Source: Methylomarinovum caldicuralii (lineage in GTDB: Bacteria; Pseudomonadota; Gammaproteobacteria; Methylococcales; Methylothermaceae). Taken from it: a DNA stretch of 64,000 bases. The stretch lies in contig NZ_AP024714.1 in the NCBI RefSeq assembly GCF_033126985.1, positions 1,302,001 through 1,366,000 on the forward strand, in the 5' to 3' direction. A model generated the notes under the pieces. That model searched no databases and had not been told where the DNA came from. It saw only the letters and a program-made list of their open reading frames with translations. Below, one piece after another: positions 36,780-45,893 of this stretch. The translations under genes and the position numbers were made by a program. How positions within the stretch are numbered: the stretch's first letter is position 1; each line of letters begins with the position of its first letter.

Positions 36780-37670
36780 ATGTTCGAGAATCTGAGACGA
36801 GAAAAGTTCTCCATGCAGTTCGACAGCGTTCTGTTCCTGTGCGTCGCCAACTCCGCCCGCAGCCAGCTGGCCGAAGCCCTGGCGCGGCTTCGTTTCGGCG
36901 ACCAGGTCCGGGTCTGTTCCGCCGGGAGCCAGCCCAGCGGCCGGGTCAACCCTTACGCGATCAAGGTGCTGGAGGAGATCGGCATCGACACCGCCCGGCT
37001 GCGCAGCAAGGCCATCGACGAAATCGACCTGGACCGGATCGACCTGATCGTGACCCTGTGCGCCGAGGAATCCTGTCCGGTGGTGGCGGCCCGGGCCCGG
37101 CGTCTCAACTGGGCGATGCCGGATCCGGACCGCAAGGAAGAAAATCTGAGCGAGGCAGAGCGGCTGGCCATCTTCCGCCAGACCCGCGACGCCATCGCCC
37201 AGCGCATCGAAGTGCTCGCCGCCCTGCGCGATCTGCCGCCGCCCCTCGATCCCAGGGAATTCCACGCCAGCATCCGGGTGCCGGACATCGCCCAGGCGGC
37301 CCGTTTCTACAGCTGGCTGCTCGGGGTCGAGCCCAAGGAATGGACCCACCGCTACGTGATCTTCGTCAACGACCGGCTCAAGACCAATTTCGTCATCCTC
37401 GTCGATGACGGCCTGGCGCTGCACCACGACACCCTCTATCACCTGGGGGTCGAGCTGGCCGACAAGGCGGCGGTGATCGACGCCTACCGCCGCGCCGTGG
37501 CCGCCGGCTTCCCGGTCCACAAGCCGCCGCGCACCACCTGGCGCGGCACCCCGCTGCACGAATTGTGGCTCAAGGACCCCGGCGGCAATCTGGTCGAGAT
37601 CTACGCCCGCCTGACGCCGGAGGAGCTGGCGCGGATGCCGGCCGACCAGCAGCCCGAGCTGCTGGTCTGA
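36780..37670 (+). CDS. Fused LMW-phosphatase-like arsenate reductase and VOC (glyoxalase-fold) protein
   Basis: Residues 1 to about 150 resemble low-molecular-weight phosphatase-type arsenate reductases: the P-loop cysteine motif LCVANSARSQLAEALARLR (C-x5-R) and the WAMPDPDRKEE region with the catalytic Asp. Residues 160-290 form a VOC/glyoxalase-fold domain (HASIRVPDIAQAARFYSWLL, ELWLKDPGGNLVEIYARL). ArsI carbon-arsenic lyases have this fold, but they use paired cysteines and this domain has none, so C-As lyase activity is unlikely. It follows acr3 by 3 bp and thus belongs to the arsenic operon. The VOC substrate is unknown. Confidence 0.85.
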   Translation: MFENLRREKFSMQFDSVLFLCVANSARSQLAEALARLRFGDQVRVCSAGSQPSGRVNPYAIKVLEEIGIDTARLRSKAIDEIDLDRIDLIVTLCAEESCPVVAARARRLNWAMPDPDRKEENLSEAERLAIFRQTRDAIAQRIEVLAALRDLPPPLDPREFHASIRVPDIAQAARFYSWLLGVEPKEWTHRYVIFVNDRLKTNFVILVDDGLALHHDTLYHLGVELADKAAVIDAYRRAVAAGFPVHKPPRTTWRGTPLHELWLKDPGGNLVEIYARLTPEELARMPADQQPELLV

Positions 37671-37676
37671 AACGCG

Positions 37677-38207
37677 TTACCAGCAACAGGGACCCCAGGG
37701 GTAGTACCACCACCAGAAGTCATACCACCAATACCAGGTGGGATAGACCGGCGGCGGGGATTTCTTCTCCCGCCGGGGCCAAAGGTGCCAGCTTTTGGCG
37801 GCGATCAGGGGGATGCGGAGCTTGCGCTCGCCCACGCTGATCTCCGTGCTGTCGGCCACCGTGCCGAGGACGGTCAGTTCCCGCCCCGGCAGGTAGATGG
37901 CCGGGTCCAGGAAGGCCGGGGTCGTGGCCATGAAGCGGCCCAGGGGCTCGCCGTCTTTCTGGGGACGTCCCGAGCGGTCGAGGGGGCGGGCGAGGATCTG
38001 AATCCGGGTGGCCTCGGCAGCGTTTTCCACCTTGAGGATGGTGCCGCCCCAGCGCACCGTCCGACCCCGGTATTTCTCCGGTTCGGCCTGGACCTGGGCC
38101 AGCGACAGGGGGGCGGCCTGCCCCTGAAGTTCCGGCGGCAGGCTGGCGCAGCCTGCCAGCAGGGACAGCAGACCCAGCAGGCTGAAAAAGACATGAACAG
38201 CTTTCAT
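37677..38207 (-). CDS. Slp family outer-membrane lipoprotein with aromatic-rich tail
   Basis: This 176-residue protein has a lipoprotein signal (LLSLLAGC, lipidated C20), then an Slp-type domain: PLSLAQVQAEPEKYRGRTVR, WGGTILKVEN and LPGRELTVLGTVADS. The final 25 residues are strikingly aromatic (WYWWYDFWWWYYPWGPCCW at the very end), with over half Trp/Tyr. Slp proteins are stationary-phase lipoproteins of uncertain role. It converges on the arsenic operon, 6 bp from its stop, and lies upstream of no obvious partner. Confidence 0.85.
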   Translation of the reverse strand: MKAVHVFFSLLGLLSLLAGCASLPPELQGQAAPLSLAQVQAEPEKYRGRTVRWGGTILKVENAAEATRIQILARPLDRSGRPQKDGEPLGRFMATTPAFLDPAIYLPGRELTVLGTVADSTEISVGERKLRIPLIAAKSWHLWPRREKKSPPPVYPTWYWWYDFWWWYYPWGPCCW

Positions 38208-38226
38208 GGCAAAATCCTCCTAGGTA

Positions 38227-40599
38227 TCAGGTTTCACGAGGCCAGCGCCAGTTGCGGATTTCCGGCATGTCATGGCCGTGTTCGACGATATAGCGTTTGT
38301 GGTCGATGATCCGGTCGCGCATCAACTGACGGATGTGTGCTCCACGGGCGCCCAGTTGAGGTAAGCGGTCGATCACGTCCATCACCAGGTGGAACCGGTC
38401 TATGTCGTTGCGCACCACCATGTCGAAGGGCGTGGTGGTGGTGCCTTCCTCCTTGTAACCGCGCACATGGAGGTTTTTGTGATTGGTGCGGCGGTAGGCC
38501 AGCCGGTGGATCAGCCAGGGATAGCCGTGATAGGCGAAGACGATGGGCCGGTCGGTGGTGAACAGGGTGTCGAACGCCTTGTCCGGCAGGCCGTGGGGAT
38601 GTTCCTCGGGCGGCTGCAGGGTCATGAGATCGACCACGTTGACGACCCGCACCTTCACTTCCGGCAGGTGGGTGCGGATCAGATCGACGGCCGCCAGGGT
38701 CTCCAGGGTGGGGACGTCACCGCAGCAGGCCATCACCACGTCGGTTTCCCCGTCCTGATCGTTGCTGGCCCATTCCCAGATGCCGATGCCGGCGGTGCAA
38801 TGCCTGATGGCGGCATCCATGTCGAGCCATTGGGGTTCGGGCTGCTTGCCGACGATGATGACGTTGATGCAGTCGCGGCTGCGCAGGCAGCGGTCGGCAA
38901 TGAAAAGCAGGCTGTTGGCGTCGGGCGGGAAATAGACCTGGATAAGTTCCGATTTCTTGTTGACCACCAGATCGATGAACCCGGGGTCCTGGTGGGTGAA
39001 GCCGTTGTGGTCCTGGCGCCAGACGTGGGAGGTGAGCAGGTAGTTGAGGGAGGCGATCGGGCGGCGCCAGGGGACCTCGCGGGCTTCCTTGAGCCACTTG
39101 GCGTGCTGGTTGAACATCGAATCGACGATATGGATGAAGGCTTCGTAGGAGGTGAACAGGCCGTGGCGGCCCGTCAGCAGGTACCCTTCAAGCCAGCCCT
39201 GGCAGGTGTGTTCGCTGAGGATCTCCATGATCCGGCCTTCAGGCGCCAGATGCTCGTCCGTCGGCAGGAGGCGGCCGAGCCAGACCCGGTCGCTGGCCTC
39301 GAACACCGCATCGAGGCGGTTGGAGCGGATCTCGTCCGGCCCCATCAGGCGGAAATGGCGCAGATCCTCGTTGAGACGGATGACATCGCGCAGAAACCGT
39401 CCCAGGGCGCGGGTGGCCTCGGCATCGGTGCCGCCGGGATAAGGAACGGAGACGGCGTAGTCGTCGAATTCCGGCAGGCGCAGGTCGCGGATCAGCAGGC
39501 CGCCGTTGGCATAGGGGCAGGCGCCCATGCGCTTGTTCCCCTCGGGCGCCTGAGCGCGCAGCTCCGGCAGTGGCCGGCCGGATTCATCGAACAGTTCCTC
39601 GGGGCGGTAGCTTTGCAGCCAGGCTTCCAGCTGGGCGATCCGTTCCGGATGTTGGTGCAGGTCGCTGAGGGGTACCTGGTGGGAGCGCCAGGTGCCTTCG
39701 ACCGGTTTGTCATCCACGGTCTTGGGGCCGGTCCAGCCCTTGGGGGTGCGCAGCACCAGCATGGGCCAGCGCCGGCGTTCGATCCGGCCGGGCTGGTTTC
39801 GGGCCTGCCGCTGGATGGCGGCGATCGCGTCGGCGGCCTGGGCCAAGGCGGCTGCGAAATCGCGATGGACCTGGGCCGGATCGTCGCCGGAGACGTACAG
39901 GGGATGCCAGCCGCAGCCCGTCAGCAGGGCGGTCAGTTCTTCCTCGTCGATACGTGCGAGGACCGTCGGATTGGCGATCTTGTAGCCGTTGAGGTGAAGA
40001 ATGGGCAGCACCGCCCCGTCACTGGCCGGGTTGAGGAATTTGTTGCCGTGCCAGGCGGTCGCCAGCGGCCCGGTCTCCGCCTCGCCGTCGCCCACCACGC
40101 AGCACACCAGCAGCTCGGGATGGTCGAAGGCGGCGCCGAAGGCATGGGCCAGGCTGTAGCCCAGTTCACCGCCCTCGTGGATGGAGCCGGGCGTCTGTGG
40201 CGCGCAGTGGCTGGGAACGCCGCCGGGGAAGGAGAACTGGCGGAAGAATTTGCGCAGGCCCTCCTCGTCCCCGGTGATGTGGGGATAGAACTCGCTGTAG
40301 GTGCCTTCCAGAAACAGATTGGCCAGCACCGCCGGCGCCCCGTGGCCGGGACCGCAGATGAACAGCACGTCCAGATCGCGCTGGCGGATGAGCCGGTTGA
40401 GGTGGGCGTAGATCAGATTGAGGCCCGGACAGGTGCCCCAGTGCCCCAGGAGGCGGGGCTTGACGTGCTCGGGGCGCAGCGGTTCGCGCAGCAAGGGGTT
40501 GTCGCGCAGATAGATCTGGCCGACCGCCAGATAATTGGCCGCGCGCCAGTAGCGCAGCAGGGTTTCCAGTTCGGCATCGCTAAGCGTGGTCATGGTCAT
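38227..40599 (-). CDS. xfp: Phosphoketolase (xylulose-5-phosphate/fructose-6-phosphate)
   Basis: This 790-residue thiamine-diphosphate enzyme splits xylulose-5-phosphate (and often fructose-6-phosphate) with phosphate to acetyl-phosphate and a shorter sugar phosphate. Landmarks include [40 protein letters not shown], the cofactor motif [20 protein letters not shown] and [20 protein letters not shown]. Length matches the family. It is co-transcribed with acetate kinase, whose end it overlaps by 20 bp, so acetyl-phosphate can be turned into acetate plus ATP. In methanotrophs this bypass is known to make acetate from pentose phosphates. Confidence 0.96.
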   Translation of the reverse strand: MTMTTLSDAELETLLRYWRAANYLAVGQIYLRDNPLLREPLRPEHVKPRLLGHWGTCPGLNLIYAHLNRLIRQRDLDVLFICGPGHGAPAVLANLFLEGTYSEFYPHITGDEEGLRKFFRQFSFPGGVPSHCAPQTPGSIHEGGELGYSLAHAFGAAFDHPELLVCCVVGDGEAETGPLATAWHGNKFLNPASDGAVLPILHLNGYKIANPTVLARIDEEELTALLTGCGWHPLYVSGDDPAQVHRDFAAALAQAADAIAAIQRQARNQPGRIERRRWPMLVLRTPKGWTGPKTVDDKPVEGTWRSHQVPLSDLHQHPERIAQLEAWLQSYRPEELFDESGRPLPELRAQAPEGNKRMGACPYANGGLLIRDLRLPEFDDYAVSVPYPGGTDAEATRALGRFLRDVIRLNEDLRHFRLMGPDEIRSNRLDAVFEASDRVWLGRLLPTDEHLAPEGRIMEILSEHTCQGWLEGYLLTGRHGLFTSYEAFIHIVDSMFNQHAKWLKEAREVPWRRPIASLNYLLTSHVWRQDHNGFTHQDPGFIDLVVNKKSELIQVYFPPDANSLLFIADRCLRSRDCINVIIVGKQPEPQWLDMDAAIRHCTAGIGIWEWASNDQDGETDVVMACCGDVPTLETLAAVDLIRTHLPEVKVRVVNVVDLMTLQPPEEHPHGLPDKAFDTLFTTDRPIVFAYHGYPWLIHRLAYRRTNHKNLHVRGYKEEGTTTTPFDMVVRNDIDRFHLVMDVIDRLPQLGARGAHIRQLMRDRIIDHKRYIVEHGHDMPEIRNWRWPRET

Positions 40600-41773
40600 T
40601 CTCCCGAAGGTTCAAAAGCGTCTGCATGTCATGGGCGATCTGCCAGGCCTCGTCGGTGGGAACGACGAGAATGGCGGTTTTCGCCTCCGGATGGTGGATC
40701 GGGGCAAGGGTGTGGCCGTCGGCCTGGCGGTTGCGCTGCGGGTCGAGGGTGAGCCCCAGCCCTTCCAGCCCTTCGAGACAGCGGGCGCGGACTTCGGGGC
40801 TGTGCTGGCCGATGCCGGCGGTGAAGATCAGGGCGTCGATCCGGCCCAGTAAAGCCAGGTAGGCGCCGATGTATTTCTTCACCCGGCGGCAGAAGACCGC
40901 CAGCGCCAGCCGGGCGTCCTCATCGCCGCCAGCGGCCGCCTGCCGGACTTCGCGCATGTCCGCATGGCCGCACAGGCCCTTGAGGCCGCTGGTACGGTTG
41001 AGCGCCTCGTCCAGGGCTGCGGCCGTCAGGCCCCGGCGCAGCAGGTGCAGCAGCACACCGGGGTCCAGGTCGCCGGGGCGGGTGCCCATTACCAGCCCCT
41101 CCAGCGGCGTCAGGCCCATGGAAGTGTCGATGCTTTTGCCGTTTTCGATCGCACAGGCGCTGGCGCCGCTGCCCAGATGCAGGGAAATGGCGTTGAACTC
41201 CGCCGGCGGTTTGCCCAGCTGTTCGGCCGCCCGCCGGGTGACGTAGGCGTGGGACAGGCCGTGGAAGCCGTAGCGGCGCACGCCGTGGGCCGGATACCAG
41301 ACCTTGGGGACGGCGTAGTGGAACGCTTCCGGCGGCAGGGTCTGGTGAAAGGCGGTGTCGAAGGCGGCGATCTGGACCGCCTGCGGCCACAGTTGCTGCG
41401 CCAGGCGGATGCCTTCCAGATTGATCGGGTTGTGCAGCGGCGCCAGCGCCGCGGTGGTTTCGATCGCCGCCAGCACGGCGTCGTCCACGACCACGGTTTC
41501 ATGAAACCGTTCGCCGCCGTGGACAACCCGGTGACCGACGGCGCGGGGAACGATCCGCCATTGCCCCAGCAGGGCCGCGAGCCGCGCCAGGGCCTGATGG
41601 TGATCCGCCAGCTGTACGTGCTGGTCGAGCCGGTGTTCCCCGAGCACCTGTATCCGGCCTTCGGCGGTGCCGATGGCCTCGATCTCCCCCTCCAGGCGAC
41701 GCTCCAGGGCGGCAGGCTCGAACAGGGCGAATTTGACCGAGGAACTGCCGCAGTTGAGGGTCAGCAGGGACAT
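40580..41773 (-). CDS. ackA: Acetate kinase
   Basis: This 397-residue enzyme converts acetyl-phosphate and ADP to acetate and ATP. It has [17 protein letters not shown] at the N-terminus, the [11 protein letters not shown] region, the [19 protein letters not shown] segment, [20 protein letters not shown] and [17 protein letters not shown]. All match the family. The stop overlaps the xfp start by 20 bp. Together with the neighbouring pyruvate kinase it forms a carbon-overflow and ATP-yielding module. Confidence 0.96.
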   Translation of the reverse strand: MSLLTLNCGSSSVKFALFEPAALERRLEGEIEAIGTAEGRIQVLGEHRLDQHVQLADHHQALARLAALLGQWRIVPRAVGHRVVHGGERFHETVVVDDAVLAAIETTAALAPLHNPINLEGIRLAQQLWPQAVQIAAFDTAFHQTLPPEAFHYAVPKVWYPAHGVRRYGFHGLSHAYVTRRAAEQLGKPPAEFNAISLHLGSGASACAIENGKSIDTSMGLTPLEGLVMGTRPGDLDPGVLLHLLRRGLTAAALDEALNRTSGLKGLCGHADMREVRQAAAGGDEDARLALAVFCRRVKKYIGAYLALLGRIDALIFTAGIGQHSPEVRARCLEGLEGLGLTLDPQRNRQADGHTLAPIHHPEAKTAILVVPTDEAWQIAHDMQTLLNLRENDHDHA

Positions 41774-41831
41774 GGTCGCCTCTGGTGGACGTTCGCCCTA
41801 TGATGACAGCAGAGGCAGCGGTTGTAAATCC

Positions 41832-43253
41832 TTATCCCGGGCATTCGATCCGGTCGATGATCTCCAGCCGGTTGGTCTCTCCGGGATGGCCGCGGGACGG
41901 GCCCTGGGTGACGATGACCGGTCCCTTGCGGATGCCGTGGCGGTGAAGCCAGTCGCAGGCGATCAGGCGCCATTCCCGCCCGTCTTCGCCGGTATGGACC
42001 GGATGGACGCCGTAGCTGAACAGCAGCCGCTGACAGGTGGCCGGATGGGGGGAGAGGGCGATGGTCCAGGCCGGCAGATGGAAGCGGGCGATGCGGCGGG
42101 CGGTGGCGCCGGTTTCCGTGGGGGTGAAGACGTGGCGGATGCCCAGGTGCAGAACGGTGGTGGCCACGTCCAGGGCGATGACTTCCTGTACGTTCTTCCG
42201 CCGCCCCGGTTCCGGCAGGGTGATGCGGCGTTCCCGTTCCGCCTCGGCGTGGCGGGCGATGCGCCCCAGCATCCGCACCGCCTCCACCGGAAACCGTCCC
42301 AGGGCCGATTCCTCCGACAGCATGACCGCATCGGTGCCGTCTAGGACCGCGTTGGCCACATCGGTGGCCTCGGCACGGGTGGGACGGCTGTGGACGGTCA
42401 TGGATTCGAGCATCTGGTTGGCGGTGATGACCGGCTTGCCCGCCGCGTTGGCTTTGCGGATCAGGCGCTTCTGGGTCAGGGCGATGGTTTCGATCGGCGT
42501 CTCCACGCCCAGATCGCCGCGGGCGATCATGATGCCGTCGGCGGCGGCGAGGATGGCGTCGATCCGCTCCAGGGCGGCGGCGCGTTCGATCTTGGCGATG
42601 AGGTAAGGGGCCGCGCCCAGATCCTGGGCCGCCTGGCGTACCTGATGCACGTCCCCGGCCGAGGCGACGAAGGAAATGCTGACCGCGTCCACGCCCTGCT
42701 CACAGGCGAAGGCCAGCAAACGCTGATCCTGCTCGGTGAAGGCCGGCAGGGGAATTCGCAGCTTGGGAATGTTGACGCCTTTGTGGGAACGCAGCTCGCC
42801 GCCGACCACCACCCGGCAGTGGATCTCGTTGCCGCGTACCGTCTCCACCCGAAGCTCGATGAAGCCGTCGTTGAGGAAGACGGCGTCACCGGGACGGACG
42901 GCGCGGGGCAGCTCCGCCAAGGGCAGGCTGGCCCGCCGGGCGTCGCCGGTGACGGGTTCGGTGGTGAGTACGAAAGGCTGTCCCCGTGCCAGCACCACCG
43001 GATCGGGATCCAAAGGACCGATGCGCAGCTTGGGGCCGGGCAGATCGGCGAGGATGGCCACCGGATAGCCACTACGGGCGCTGGCGCGGCGAATGCGGTC
43101 GATGGTGCGGGCGTGGTGATCGGGATCGCTGTGGGCCAGGTTGAGGCGGGCCACCCGCATTCCGGCGCGGAGCATGCGGATCAGGCAGGTGACGGTGTCC
43201 GAGGCCGGGCCGATGGTGGCGACGATCTTGGTTTTGTGGCCGGTGGGTTTCAT
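41832..43253 (-). CDS. pyk: Pyruvate kinase
   Basis: This 473-residue enzyme transfers phosphate from PEP to ADP. The barrel start KTKIVATIGPASDTV, RVARLNLAHSDPDHH, LADLPGPKLRIGPL and the active-site region DGIMIARGDLGVETPIETIA with KIERAAALERIDAIL are visible. The B domain (VVLARGQPFVLTTEPV, VFLNDGFIEL) and the C domain are present. The start at 43253 overlaps the K+ channel stop by one base (TGATG); the long open frame upstream is a shadow of that gene. It lies 58 bp upstream of ackA on the same strand. Confidence 0.95.
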   Translation of the reverse strand: MKPTGHKTKIVATIGPASDTVTCLIRMLRAGMRVARLNLAHSDPDHHARTIDRIRRASARSGYPVAILADLPGPKLRIGPLDPDPVVLARGQPFVLTTEPVTGDARRASLPLAELPRAVRPGDAVFLNDGFIELRVETVRGNEIHCRVVVGGELRSHKGVNIPKLRIPLPAFTEQDQRLLAFACEQGVDAVSISFVASAGDVHQVRQAAQDLGAAPYLIAKIERAAALERIDAILAAADGIMIARGDLGVETPIETIALTQKRLIRKANAAGKPVITANQMLESMTVHSRPTRAEATDVANAVLDGTDAVMLSEESALGRFPVEAVRMLGRIARHAEAERERRITLPEPGRRKNVQEVIALDVATTVLHLGIRHVFTPTETGATARRIARFHLPAWTIALSPHPATCQRLLFSYGVHPVHTGEDGREWRLIACDWLHRHGIRKGPVIVTQGPSRGHPGETNRLEIIDRIECPG

Positions 43254-44071
43254 CAGATCGATCCCATCAACAACTGCATCAGGCGCTTGGAATCGATGGT
43301 TTCCCCGCTCAGGGCCATGGCCAGAAGCTCGCCGCCGAGCACCGGCGGGGCGATGATGAGGTTGGGCTTGACCCGGCGCAGGCGCTTGAGGTTGCGGGCG
43401 TCGTTGACGGCGGCGATGGTGCGCACCTTGTCCAATTCCTTGGCGGCGAGCACGATGAAGGCGTTTTCCGAATCGTCGTCGGTCAGGGCCAGGATCGCCT
43501 TGGCCTGATCGCCGCCGGCCTGTTTGAGCACCTCGATGTCGCTGGCATCGCCCACGACCACGTCCAGGTCGCTGTAGGGACTGCCTTCCGGATCGCGGCG
43601 GAGGATGAAGGTGATATTCTCGCCGCGGCGGCACAGTTCCTGATAGGTGTTGTAGGCCAGGGCGCTGGCGCCGACGATGATGTAGTGGTCCTTGCGGTTC
43701 ATGGATCTCCTCCGGTGGAACAGGGCTTCCATCTGGCGGTTGATGAGGGGGACGAGGATGGCGCCGAAAATGCTCGCCACCGCCACTGTGCCGGCGCTGA
43801 TGAGGGAGACCAGAAACAGACGCGCCTGGGGGGCCTGGGCGACGATGTCACCGTAACCGACGGTGGACAGGGTTTCGATGGTGAAGTACAGGGCCTGCTC
43901 CAGGGTGCGGATCGGCGGCGGCAGCAGATGGACCATCCCCAGCAGCCCCACCGCCAGGCCCAGGGGCAGATGGGGGAACCAGGCTTCCAGCGCCAGCGTG
44001 CGGCTCAGGTAGGCGGCACTGGCTTGCCAGCGGGGCAAAAAACGGCGTAGATGGCGCAAACGGCGGGCCAT
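43253..44071 (-). CDS. Two-helix potassium channel with RCK (TrkA-N) domain
   Basis: This 272-residue protein has two membrane helices flanking a pore with the selectivity filter STVGYGDI (about residues 67-74), then an RCK/TrkA-N Rossmann domain from residue 124 (DHYIIVGASALAYNTYQELC), with LDVVVGDASDIEVLKQAGGD and ILALTDDDSENAFIVLAAKE. An in-frame methionine at 43702, directly before the RCK domain, could yield a separate cytoplasmic ring subunit as in MthK. The start at 44071 gives a short basic N-terminus; longer upstream reading is a shadow. It is translationally coupled to pyk. Confidence 0.9.
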   Translation of the reverse strand: MARRLRHLRRFLPRWQASAAYLSRTLALEAWFPHLPLGLAVGLLGMVHLLPPPIRTLEQALYFTIETLSTVGYGDIVAQAPQARLFLVSLISAGTVAVASIFGAILVPLINRQMEALFHRRRSMNRKDHYIIVGASALAYNTYQELCRRGENITFILRRDPEGSPYSDLDVVVGDASDIEVLKQAGGDQAKAILALTDDDSENAFIVLAAKELDKVRTIAAVNDARNLKRLRRVKPNLIIAPPVLGGELLAMALSGETIDSKRLMQLLMGSI

Positions 44072-44116
44072 GGATGGTATTCTAAGCGCACTTATCCTTA
44101 CGATACAGCCACAGTA

Positions 44117-44755
44117 ATGCCGGAGTACGGATTCTACCTGCAGGCTTTCATCGGTTTTCTCGCCATCGTCAATCCCATGGGGGCGGTGCCGGTGTTTCTC
44201 GCCCTGACTTCCGACCGTTCCCATGAGGAACGCCGTGCCATCGCTAGCACTGCCGCTCTGACGGTTCTGTTGGTGCTGCTAGCGGCGCTGTGGGGCGGAG
44301 ATGTGGTGTTGCGATTTTTCGGGATCGGCATTCCCGCCTTCCGGGTCGGCGGTGGGCTGCTCATCATTCTGATGGCCATCGCCATGCTTCATGCCCGTCA
44401 GAGTCATGCCGCCCATACCGAGGACGAAGCCGCCGAGGCCAGCGAGCGCGAGGCCATCGGCGTGGTGCCTCTGGGAATTCCCCTGATGGCCGGGCCCGGT
44501 ACCATCAGCCTGGTGATCGTCATCGCCCATCAGGTGGCCTCGATCATGGACCGCCTGTGGTTGAGCTTGTGCGTGGCCGCTGTCGCGGCGATCGTCTGGA
44601 TCGCCCTGCATCTGGCCGAGCCCATCGGCAGCGCCCTGGGGGTGACCGGTCTCAACATCATGGTCCGCATCATGGGTCTGCTTTTGGCCGCCATCGGCGT
44701 GCAGATTTTGGCCGAGGGCGGGGTGGCCCTGGTGCTGGGACTGCTGCCGGAATAA
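44117..44755 (+). CDS. MarC family integral membrane protein
   Basis: This 212-residue protein has six hydrophobic segments and the MarC features FIGFLAIVNPMGAVPVFLAL, AFRVGGGLLIILMAIAML, then PLGIPLMAGPGTISLVIVIA and IMVRIMGLLLAAIGVQILAE. The name MarC is historical; the transported solute is unknown. The ATG at 44117 is just before the first helix, 46 bp from the divergent K+ channel. It is separated from corA by only 3 bp, so they form an operon. Confidence 0.88.
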   Translation: MPEYGFYLQAFIGFLAIVNPMGAVPVFLALTSDRSHEERRAIASTAALTVLLVLLAALWGGDVVLRFFGIGIPAFRVGGGLLIILMAIAMLHARQSHAAHTEDEAAEASEREAIGVVPLGIPLMAGPGTISLVIVIAHQVASIMDRLWLSLCVAAVAAIVWIALHLAEPIGSALGVTGLNIMVRIMGLLLAAIGVQILAEGGVALVLGLLPE

Positions 44756-44758
44756 TCG

Positions 44759-45736
44759 ATGCCCAAAGTCCAGGGATACAGCTTCGACACCCAGCATTTC
44801 ATCGAGTGCGGTGACGAGGCGTTGGAGGCGCTGCGTGAGTGGCGCCACACCGACCGGGTCAACTGGATCCGGATCCAGGGACGCCCCGGGGTGCTGTGGA
44901 TGCGGCGTTACGGTGAGGTTCTCGGTCTCCACCCCCTGGCCCAGGAGGACATCCTCGAAGGTGAGCAGCGTCCCAAGATGGAGCCCTACGATGACCATCT
45001 GTTCGTGGTGCTCAATGTGCCGGTACTGGTACACGGCCGGGTGGTGCTGCGCCAGCTCTATATCTCCCTGCACCGCAATCATCTGGTGACGGTGTTCGAG
45101 GGGGATCGCGATCCCTTCGACGGCATCGTGCGCCGTCTGCGTCAAAATGGCCACGACCGGCTGCGGCGCGCGGATCTGGACTATCTGTTCTATGCCCTGG
45201 TGGATGTGGCCGTCGATGGCGCCTTTCCGGTGCTGGAGCAGCTCGATGACCAGCTGGAGGTGCTGGAGGAGAACCTCATCGTCAACCCCGACCGCCGCGC
45301 CCTGGGGGACATCTACCGCCTGCGCCACGACATCCTGCTGCTGCGCCGCAGCGCCTGGCCCCAGCGCGAAACCCTCGGGAGGCTGCTGCGCGAGGCCGAT
45401 GAGTGGATCGGCGAGACGGTGCGGTTCTATCTGCGCGACTGTCTCGACCACGCCCACCAGATCGCCGATCTGCTCCAGACCCTGGCCGACACCAGCGCCA
45501 ACCTGCTCGACATCTATCTTTCCAGCGCCAGCATGCGCACCAACGAGATCATGCGGGTGCTGACCGTGTTCGCCACCATCTTCATGCCGCTGACATTCAT
45601 TGTCGGTGTGTATGGTATGAACTTCAGGCACATGCCGGAGCTGGAATGGCGCTATGGCTATCCTGCAGTGCTGGGGATATGCCTGATGATCGCCCTGGGT
45701 CTGCTGATCTGGTTCCGCCGCAAAGGCTGGCTTTGA
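44759..45736 (+). CDS. corA: Magnesium/cobalt transporter CorA
   Basis: This 325-residue protein has a large N-terminal cytoplasmic funnel rich in charged helices (LEQLDDQLEVLEENLIVNPD, LRHDILLLRRSAWPQRETLG) and two C-terminal membrane helices. The selectivity motif YGMNF stands at the end of the first helix, followed by the acidic loop RHMPELEW. Length and order match CorA. It moves Mg2+ (also Co2+/Ni2+) into the cytoplasm as a pentamer. It follows MarC by 3 bp and precedes a short ORF and the Mla-like operon. Confidence 0.95.
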   Translation: MPKVQGYSFDTQHFIECGDEALEALREWRHTDRVNWIRIQGRPGVLWMRRYGEVLGLHPLAQEDILEGEQRPKMEPYDDHLFVVLNVPVLVHGRVVLRQLYISLHRNHLVTVFEGDRDPFDGIVRRLRQNGHDRLRRADLDYLFYALVDVAVDGAFPVLEQLDDQLEVLEENLIVNPDRRALGDIYRLRHDILLLRRSAWPQRETLGRLLREADEWIGETVRFYLRDCLDHAHQIADLLQTLADTSANLLDIYLSSASMRTNEIMRVLTVFATIFMPLTFIVGVYGMNFRHMPELEWRYGYPAVLGICLMIALGLLIWFRRKGWL

Positions 45737-45761
45737 GTAACCTTAATATAGAGGAGAGGCG

Positions 45762-45866
45762 ATGTTCGAAGGTGAATTCGGCAAAATCCGGCTGCTCCCA
45801 ATCGGGCCCGACACCGAGGAACAAGATTTGTATGTAATGGATGATGGGCGGCGTGATTGGTTATGA
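45762..45866 (+). CDS. Short ORF (34 residues) with a strong ribosome site
   Basis: ATG at 45762 follows GAGGAGAGGCG, the best Shine-Dalgarno in this spacer, and opens a 34-residue frame starting MFEGEFGKIRLLPIGPD and ending GRRDWL. Its stop overlaps a second ATG (TTATGACA) that opens only nine codons. The next real gene, the STAS-MlaE permease, lacks a good ribosome site of its own and starts 28 bp later. A leader peptide coupling translation to that operon is possible; equally it could be a small unrecognised protein. No family match is known to me. Confidence 0.4.
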   Translation: MFEGEFGKIRLLPIGPDTEEQDLYVMDDGRRDWL

Positions 45867-45893
45867 CAGAACGGGCCTTTCCACCCCCCTGAG

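Noticed and set aside
43254-43634. N-terminal extension of about 127 codons on pyruvate kinase
   Set aside because: It lies antisense/out of frame to the RCK domain of the K+ channel gene, and Pyk similarity begins at the TGATG overlap at 43253.
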